NCBI GenBank assembly: GCA_900316525.1 | Contig: ONDF01000012.1 | Coordinates: 32,422-96,421 of the forward strand | Direction of reading: 5' to 3' | Source: an uncultured Bacteroidales bacterium | GTDB taxonomy: Bacteria; Bacteroidota; Bacteroidia; Bacteroidales; UBA932 | Length of the DNA stretch: 64,000 nt | Shown: positions 58,838 through 64,000 of the stretch, piece after piece | How the letters are laid out: every line of letters begins with the position of its first letter | How positions within the stretch are numbered: the stretch's first letter is position 1 | Translations under genes and position numbers: made by a program | The notes under the pieces: generated by a model | What the model was told of the DNA's origin: nothing | The model's database searches: none | The model's input: only the letters and a program-made list of their open reading frames with translations

Positions 58838-58865
58838 AAGGCACCCGAAATCGGGTGCCTTTTTC
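58838..58865 (+). terminator. Terminator of tRNA-Val
   Basis: A perfect 11-bp stem AAGGCACCCGA/TCGGGTGCCTT with a 2-nt loop (in practice a 10-bp or shorter stem with a larger loop) is followed by T residues. Confidence 0.88.
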
Positions 58866-58877
58866 CGTTTCCGGGGC

Positions 58878-58908
58878 TTGGGGAATTCGCCGATTATACC
58901 TATATTTG
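58878..58908 (+). promoter_or_regulatory. fabD promoter
   Basis: TTG (58878-58880), a 20-nt spacer and TATATTTG (58901-58908) precede the fabD ATG by 30 nt. Confidence 0.7.
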
Positions 58909-58938
58909 TACGATATTAGATTTTCGTTCTGAAACCGT

Positions 58939-59823
58939 ATGAGCAAAGCATATATCTTTCCCGGTCAAGGCTCCCAGTTCCCCGGTATGGGGAAGGCGCT
59001 CTATGAGCGCAGCGCGGAGGCCCGGGAGATGATGGACCGGGCCAACGAGATCCTCGGTTTCCCCATCACGGACATCATGTTCGGGGAAGACGCCGAGGCC
59101 CTGAAGGCTACGCGTGTCACCCAGCCTGCCATCTTCATCCACAGCGTAGTCCTCGCCCTTTGCAGCGGGCTGGAGGCCCCGGCGATGGTGGCCGGGCACT
59201 CCCTCGGGGAGTTCTCCGCCCTCGCCGCCGCCGGCGCGATGGACTTCGAGGACGCTCTCCGGCTCGTCGCCGTCCGCGCCTCCGCGATGCAGAAATGCTG
59301 CGAGCAGGTCCCCGGCACCATGGCCGCCGTCATCAAGCTTCCGACCGAGACGGTCGAGGAAATCTGCGCCTCCTGCGCGGGCCTCGTCATCCCGGCCAAT
59401 TACAACAGCGAAGGACAGATCGTCATCTCCGGCGAGGCCGAGGCCGTGGCCGAAGCCTGCGCGAAGATGAAGGAAGCCGGCGCCAAGCGCGCGCTTCCGC
59501 TGGCGGTCAGCGGCGCCTTCCACTCCCCGCTCATGGAACCGGCCCGGCTGGAACTGGCCGAAGCCATCGAAAAGACGCCGTTCCGCGCACCCGCCTGCCC
59601 GGTCTACCAGAACGTCACCGCCCTCCCCTCCACGGACCCGGACGTCATCAAGGACAACCTCCTGCGCCAGCTCACCTCCCCGGTCCGCTGGACCCAGACC
59701 GTGCTGAACATGGTCGCGGACGGCGCGGACAGTTTCCTCGAAATCGGTCCCGGCACCGTCCTGCAGGGCCTCGTGAAGCGCATCGCGCCTGAAGTCGCCG
59801 ACATCCAAGGAATCTCAGAATAA
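58939..59823 (+). CDS. fabD: Malonyl-CoA:ACP transacylase
   Basis: This 294-residue cytoplasmic enzyme moves malonyl from CoA to acyl carrier protein for fatty-acid synthesis. FPGQGSQFPGMG at the N-terminus, the nucleophile Ser in GHSLGEFSAL near residue 80, the arginine in RLVAVRASAMQ and the catalytic His in GAFHSPLM near 193 are all present. Length is normal. PFOR follows after 26 nt. Confidence 0.96.
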   Translation: MSKAYIFPGQGSQFPGMGKALYERSAEAREMMDRANEILGFPITDIMFGEDAEALKATRVTQPAIFIHSVVLALCSGLEAPAMVAGHSLGEFSALAAAGAMDFEDALRLVAVRASAMQKCCEQVPGTMAAVIKLPTETVEEICASCAGLVIPANYNSEGQIVISGEAEAVAEACAKMKEAGAKRALPLAVSGAFHSPLMEPARLELAEAIEKTPFRAPACPVYQNVTALPSTDPDVIKDNLLRQLTSPVRWTQTVLNMVADGADSFLEIGPGTVLQGLVKRIAPEVADIQGISE

Positions 59824-59849
59824 ATCCACATAACTTTTAACTATCAATT

Positions 59850-62800
59850 ATGGCAAACGAAAAGAAATTCATCACCTGTGATGGTAACTTCGCCGCTTCG
59901 AACATTGCGTATCTGTTCAGCGAGCACGCCGCCATCTACCCGATCACCCCGTCCTCGACCATGGCCGAGAACATTGACGAGTGGGCCGCCCACGGAAAGA
60001 AGAACCTGTGGGGCGAAACCGTCAAAGTGACGGAGATGCAGAGCGAGGCCGGCGCCGCCGGCGCCGTGCACGGTTCCCTCCAGGCTGGTGCACTCACCTC
60101 CACCTTCACGGCTTCCCAGGGTCTCCTCCTGATGATCCCGAACATGTACAAGATCGCCGGTGAAATGCTCCCGACCGTGTTCCACGTGTCCGCCCGCGCC
60201 CTCGCCAGCCACGCCCTGTCCATCTTCGGCGACCACCAGGATGTCATGGCCTGCCGCCAGACCGGCTTCTGCATGATCGCCTCCGGCAGCGTCCAGGAAG
60301 CCCAGGACATCGCCGCCGTGGCCCATCTGAGCTCCATCAAGGCCAGCCTGCCGTTCCTGCACTTCTTCGACGGCTTCCGCACGAGCCATGAGATCCAGAA
60401 GATCGAGGCCCTCCCGGAGGACAAGCTCCGCGAGATGGTTTCCGAGAAGGCGCTCGCCCGCTTCCGCGAGCGCGCCCTGAACCCGGACGCCCCCGTCACC
60501 CGCGGTACCGCCCAGAACGGCGACGTCTACTTCCAGGCCGTCGAGACCCGCAACCAGTTCTATGACGCCGTTCCGGACATCGTGGCCCGCTACATGGGTG
60601 AGATTTCCGAGCTCACCGGCCGCAGCTACCGTCCCTTCGAGTACTACGGCGACCCGACCGCCGAGAACATCATCGTCGCCATGGGCTCCGTCACCGAGAC
60701 CATCAAGGAGACCATCGACTATCTCGCCGGACAGGGCCGCAAGTACGGTCTCGTCACCGTGCATCTCTACCGTCCTTTCTCGGAGAAGTATTTCTTCAAG
60801 GCCCTTCCCAAGAAGGTCAGGAAGATCGCGGTCCTCGACCGCACCAAGGAGCCCGGTGCCCTCGGAGAGCCTCTCTACCAGGACATCAAGACCGTATTCC
60901 AGGGATGTGACAAGGCCCCGCTCATCGTAGGCGGACGCTACGGCCTCTCCTCCAAGGACACCTCTCCCGCACAGATCGTCGCCGTATTCGACAACCTCGA
61001 GCTGGCTGAGCCCAAGAACGGCTTCACCATCGGCATCGTCGACGATGTCACCTTCAAGTCCCTCCCGATCAAGGAAGAGATCTCCATCGTCAAGGCCGGC
61101 ACCACCGAGTGCAAGTTCTACGGACTCGGCTCCGACGGCACCGTCGGCGCCAACAAGAACACCATCAAGATCATCGGTTCACACACCGACAAGTATTGCC
61201 AGGCATACTTCGACTACGATTCCAAGAAGTCCGGCGGCTACACCTGCTCGCACCTGCGTTTCGGTGACCTGCCCATCAAGGCTCCGTACCTCGTCTCCAC
61301 TCCTGACTTCGTCGCCTGCCACGTACCTTCGTACCTGCAGAAGTACGATGTCCTGAAGGGTATCAAGGACGGCGGCAGCCTCCTGCTCAACTCCCTTTGG
61401 GACGAGAAGGAGACTCTCGAGCGCATCCCTGACAATGTCAAGGCCATCATCGCCAAGAAGCACGTAAGCCTCTATATCATCAACGCCACCAAGATCGCTG
61501 CCGAGATCGGCCTCGGAGGACGCACCAACACCATCCTCCAGTCCGCCTTCTTCAAGATCTCCGGCATCATCCCTTACGAGGATGCAGTGAAGTACATGAA
61601 GGACGCCGCCCTCAAGAGCTACGGCAAGAAGGGCGAGAACGTCGTCAACATGAACTACGCAGCCATCGACCGCGGCGGTGAGTACACCAAGGTCGAGGTC
61701 CCTGCCGAGTGGGCCGAGATCACCGCGAAGTTCGTCAACCCCAATGCCAACCGCATGGCTCCGGCATTCGTGAAGAACGTCGCCGACATCGTCAACGCCC
61801 AGTGCGGTGACACCCTCCCCGTCAGTTCCTTCCTCCCCTACCAGGACGGCACGATGCCGGCCGGCACCGCAGCCTATGAGAAGCGCGGCGTCGCCGTCAA
61901 CGTCCCTGTTTGGGATGCCGAGAAATGTATCCAGTGCAACACCTGCGCCTTCGTCTGCCCTCACGCCGCCATCCGTCCGTTCCTTCTCACCGACGAGGAG
62001 GCCGCCGCTGCTCCGGCCGGCACCAAGATCGCCCAGGGCAAGGCCAACCTCAAGGATTACAAGTATGCCATCGCCATCTCGGTCGACGACTGTACCGGTT
62101 GCGGCAACTGCGTGGATGTCTGCCTCGCCAAGGAGAAAGCCCTTTCCATGGCTTCCTATCAAGACAACAAGGGTGTACAGGCTTCGTTCGACTGGTTCAA
62201 CTCCAAGGTTGGATACAAGGACACTGTCCTGAACAAGGCCGCCAACATGAAGGACTCCCAGTTCGCCCAGCCTCTCTTCGAGTTCTCCGGCGCCTGCGCC
62301 GGCTGCGGTGAGACCCCTTACATCAAGAATATCACCCAGCTCTTCGGCGACCACATGATGATCGCCAACGCTACCGGCTGCTCCTCCATCTATGGAGCAT
62401 CCTTCCCGGCATCGCCTTACTGCACCAACGCCCAGGGCCATGGACCGGCCTGGCAGAACTCCCTCTTCGAGGACTTCTGCGAATTCGGCCTCGGCATGCA
62501 CCTCGGTTCCGACCGCATCCGCGAGACCGTGGCCGCTTGCATGCAGCATATCGTGGACGAAGGCAAGCATGAGGAGGCGGCATCCCTCGCCGCCAAGTGG
62601 CTTGAGAACCGCAATGACTACGCCGTGACCCGCGACGTCGCCGACAGGCTCATCCCTCTCATCGAGAACAAGCCTTGCGACTGCGCCAAGAAGCTCGTCG
62701 AGCTCAAGAACTTCATCGCTGCCCGCAGCCAGTGGATCTTCGGTGGTGACGGTGCCAGCTATGACATCGGTTACGGCGGTCTCGACCACGTGCTTGCCTC

Positions 62801-63374
62801 CGGCGAGAATGTCAATATCCTCGTCCTCGACACCGAGGTGTACTCCAACACCGGCGGTCAGTCCTCCAAGGCCACCCCGGCCGGCGCCATCGCCAAGTTC
62901 GCCGCTTCCGGAAAGAAGATCCGCAAGAAGGATCTCGGCATGATGGCCATCAGCTACGGCTATGTCTATGTGGCCCAGGTCGCCATGGGCGCCAGCCCTG
63001 TGCAGTACCTCAATGCCATCAAGGAGGCCGAGGCATACGACGGACCTTCCCTCATCATCGCTTACGCCCCTTGTATCAACCACGGCCTCAAGGCCGGTAT
63101 GGGCCTGAGCCAGAAGGAGGAGAAGCTCGCCGTCGAGTGCGGTTACTGGCATCTGTACCGCTACAACCCGGTGCTCGAGGAGCAGGGCAAGAACCCGTTC
63201 ATCCTCGATTCCAAGGAGCCGGATTGGAGCAAGTTCCAGGACTTCCTCAAGGGTGAGGTCCGCTTCGCATCCCTCTACAAGTCATTCCCTGACAGGGCCG
63301 GTGAGCTTCTGCAGAAGACCGAGGAGTTCGCGAAGATCCGCCTCAACACCTATAAGAGACTCGCTGCGATGTAA
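59850..63374 (+). CDS. nifJ: Pyruvate:ferredoxin (flavodoxin) oxidoreductase
   Basis: This 1174-residue single-chain PFOR converts pyruvate and CoA to acetyl-CoA, CO2 and reduced ferredoxin. The N-terminal domain I (YPITPSSTMAENID) is the pyruvate/TPP region. Two 4Fe-4S clusters bind in CIQCNTCAFVCP and CTGCGNCVDVCL near 690-760; a third uses CAGCGE near 815 and a Cys in YAPCINHG near 1075. The TPP site reads GDGASYDIGYGGLDHVL. It is typical of anaerobes. The end of the KDG pathway also delivers pyruvate here. Confidence 0.97.
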   Translation: MANEKKFITCDGNFAASNIAYLFSEHAAIYPITPSSTMAENIDEWAAHGKKNLWGETVKVTEMQSEAGAAGAVHGSLQAGALTSTFTASQGLLLMIPNMYKIAGEMLPTVFHVSARALASHALSIFGDHQDVMACRQTGFCMIASGSVQEAQDIAAVAHLSSIKASLPFLHFFDGFRTSHEIQKIEALPEDKLREMVSEKALARFRERALNPDAPVTRGTAQNGDVYFQAVETRNQFYDAVPDIVARYMGEISELTGRSYRPFEYYGDPTAENIIVAMGSVTETIKETIDYLAGQGRKYGLVTVHLYRPFSEKYFFKALPKKVRKIAVLDRTKEPGALGEPLYQDIKTVFQGCDKAPLIVGGRYGLSSKDTSPAQIVAVFDNLELAEPKNGFTIGIVDDVTFKSLPIKEEISIVKAGTTECKFYGLGSDGTVGANKNTIKIIGSHTDKYCQAYFDYDSKKSGGYTCSHLRFGDLPIKAPYLVSTPDFVACHVPSYLQKYDVLKGIKDGGSLLLNSLWDEKETLERIPDNVKAIIAKKHVSLYIINATKIAAEIGLGGRTNTILQSAFFKISGIIPYEDAVKYMKDAALKSYGKKGENVVNMNYAAIDRGGEYTKVEVPAEWAEITAKFVNPNANRMAPAFVKNVADIVNAQCGDTLPVSSFLPYQDGTMPAGTAAYEKRGVAVNVPVWDAEKCIQCNTCAFVCPHAAIRPFLLTDEEAAAAPAGTKIAQGKANLKDYKYAIAISVDDCTGCGNCVDVCLAKEKALSMASYQDNKGVQASFDWFNSKVGYKDTVLNKAANMKDSQFAQPLFEFSGACAGCGETPYIKNITQLFGDHMMIANATGCSSIYGASFPASPYCTNAQGHGPAWQNSLFEDFCEFGLGMHLGSDRIRETVAACMQHIVDEGKHEEAASLAAKWLENRNDYAVTRDVADRLIPLIENKPCDCAKKLVELKNFIAARSQWIFGGDGASYDIGYGGLDHVLASGENVNILVLDTEVYSNTGGQSSKATPAGAIAKFAASGKKIRKKDLGMMAISYGYVYVAQVAMGASPVQYLNAIKEAEAYDGPSLIIAYAPCINHGLKAGMGLSQKEEKLAVECGYWHLYRYNPVLEEQGKNPFILDSKEPDWSKFQDFLKGEVRFASLYKSFPDRAGELLQKTEEFAKIRLNTYKRLAAM

Positions 63375-63393
63375 TTGTTGAGTCCCATAAACG

Positions 63394-63423
63394 AAAAAGC
63401 CCGGCCTACGAGCCGGGCTTTTT
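63394..63423. terminator. Bidirectional terminator between PFOR and the symporter gene
   Basis: AAAAAGCCCGGC and GCCGGGCTTTTT pair perfectly around a 6-nt loop (63406-63411), so transcripts from both convergent genes end here. Confidence 0.92.
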
Positions 63424-63438
63424 CATTGTCATAAACCA

Positions 63439-64000
63439 TTACTTCAGGTCTTTGTCCGTCATGGCACAGACGCAGGAGTCGGACCAGACATTCTCTGCTG
63501 TCTCGACCATATCCACTATCGTATAGATGGGAAGGATCATGCCCATGACTTCCACCGGAGCTCCTACACCTGTCAGCAGGGAAACGGTCAGAAAGAAGCA
63601 TCCCATCGGCACGCCGGCATTGCCTACGGCGGCGATGACGGAAACCAGGGTCCATAGCAGCATCTGCCATATGCTGAGGTCCATGCCGCCACAGTTCATC
63701 ACGAAGAGCGAAGTCACGAGGATGAAGGCGGCACATCCGTTCATATTTATGGTCGTACAGATAGGAAGAACGAAGCGCGAAACCTTGGGATTCACTCCCA
63801 GCCTCTCCTCTGCCGAGGAGAGCGTTACAGGCAGCGTAGCCGCAGAACTCTTGGTAAAAAGCGCCATCATCACCGCAGGGCTCATAGCCTTGAACACCCG
63901 GACAGGATTGATGCCTCGGACAAGCAGGAAGAGCGGCAGAACGATGAAGAACTGGGATAGATTTCCCGCCAGTATGACTGCGGTCCATTTGCCGAGGGAA
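63439..64000 (-). CDS. Dicarboxylate/amino acid:cation symporter (DAACS family), 5' end outside the window
   Basis: The frame is open from the window edge to the stop at 63439 and encodes the last 187 residues of a DAACS (GltP/DctA-like) transporter. TKSSAATLPVTL is the serine-rich re-entrant loop signature, and TTINMNGCAAFI matches the family's NMDG-type motif in TM7. Further helices (LLWTLVSVIAAVGNAGVPMGCFFLTVSLL) complete the transport core. Na+ or H+ driven uptake of glutamate, aspartate or C4 acids, or of other amino acids, is expected. It converges on PFOR at a shared terminator. Confidence 0.88.
   Translation of the reverse strand, partial: SLGKWTAVILAGNLSQFFIVLPLFLLVRGINPVRVFKAMSPAVMMALFTKSSAATLPVTLSSAEERLGVNPKVSRFVLPICTTINMNGCAAFILVTSLFVMNCGGMDLSIWQMLLWTLVSVIAAVGNAGVPMGCFFLTVSLLTGVGAPVEVMGMILPIYTIVDMVETAENVWSDSCVCAMTDKDLK

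Noticed and set aside
1..64000. CRISPR array, insertion sequence, rRNA genes or prophage
   Set aside because: I saw no regularly spaced repeats with unique spacers, no transposase or integrase gene, no rRNA sequence and no phage structural genes.

Overview
The window is a high-GC Bacteroidota (Bacteroidales-type) chromosome segment. The evidence is a SusC/SusD pair, a hybrid two-component regulator, fimbrillin and PCMD-type surface proteins, many lipoproteins with MKK/MKR signal peptides, and promoters of the Bacteroidota form TTTG/TTG-N19-20-TAnnTTTG. No species name can be read from the sequence.

Positions 1-25,030 form a polysaccharide utilisation locus for a uronic-acid-containing glycan. 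A long minus-strand operon runs susC, susD, a BIG2-repeat surface lipoprotein, an alginate-lyase-fold lyase, GH97, GH127, GH88, a lyase/beta-helix fusion and an esterase. Several of its genes are coupled by TGATG, TAAATG or ATGA junctions. A divergent operon (kduD, kduI, DUF4861 lipoprotein) and a second minus-strand operon (lacI, kdgK, kdgA, GH43-CE15-like fusion) carry the unsaturated uronate to pyruvate and glyceraldehyde-3-phosphate. A perfect LacI-type palindrome lies in the lacI and kduD promoters and a 12/14 match lies upstream of susC. This suggests one LacI repressor controls uptake, cleavage and catabolism together. A thioredoxin-like lipoprotein gene sits between the two minus-strand operons.

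Positions 25,030-43,170 hold four tandem DUF4230 genes, a large receiver-like/PEP-pyruvate-binding protein, an HTCS regulator without an adjacent SusCD, a carboxylesterase, a small secreted protein, a GH2 enzyme, two calcineurin-type phosphoesterases, a 62-residue protein, and three flavin-related genes (flavodoxin lipoprotein, Nim-like, flavin-reductase-like lipoprotein).

Positions 43,170-49,570 are a lower-GC accessory island. It is bounded by two copies of a roughly 190-bp repeat, and the right copy abuts a tRNA-Arg(CCG). Inside are a membrane protein, a small RecA/DnaB-like protein without a P-loop, a PD-(D/E)XK nuclease, a WYL regulator, a ClpP-like gene broken by one TAG codon, and a large lipoprotein. 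Five exactly 50-bp elements with inverted ends are scattered through it. The nuclease/WYL part resembles a phage-defence cassette, but that is inference.

Positions 49,570-64,000 carry a DUF3089-GH43 fusion and a GH2 enzyme, a membrane protein, a roughly 720-bp noncoding array of hairpin modules with different stems and a shared loop motif, a phosphodiester glycosidase, an operon of a 44-residue peptide with two surface proteins, tRNA-Val(CAC), fabD, pyruvate:ferredoxin oxidoreductase, and the 3' part of a dicarboxylate/amino-acid symporter gene. At least seven genes have a -7 box ending only 4-9 nt before the start codon, which suggests leaderless transcripts.
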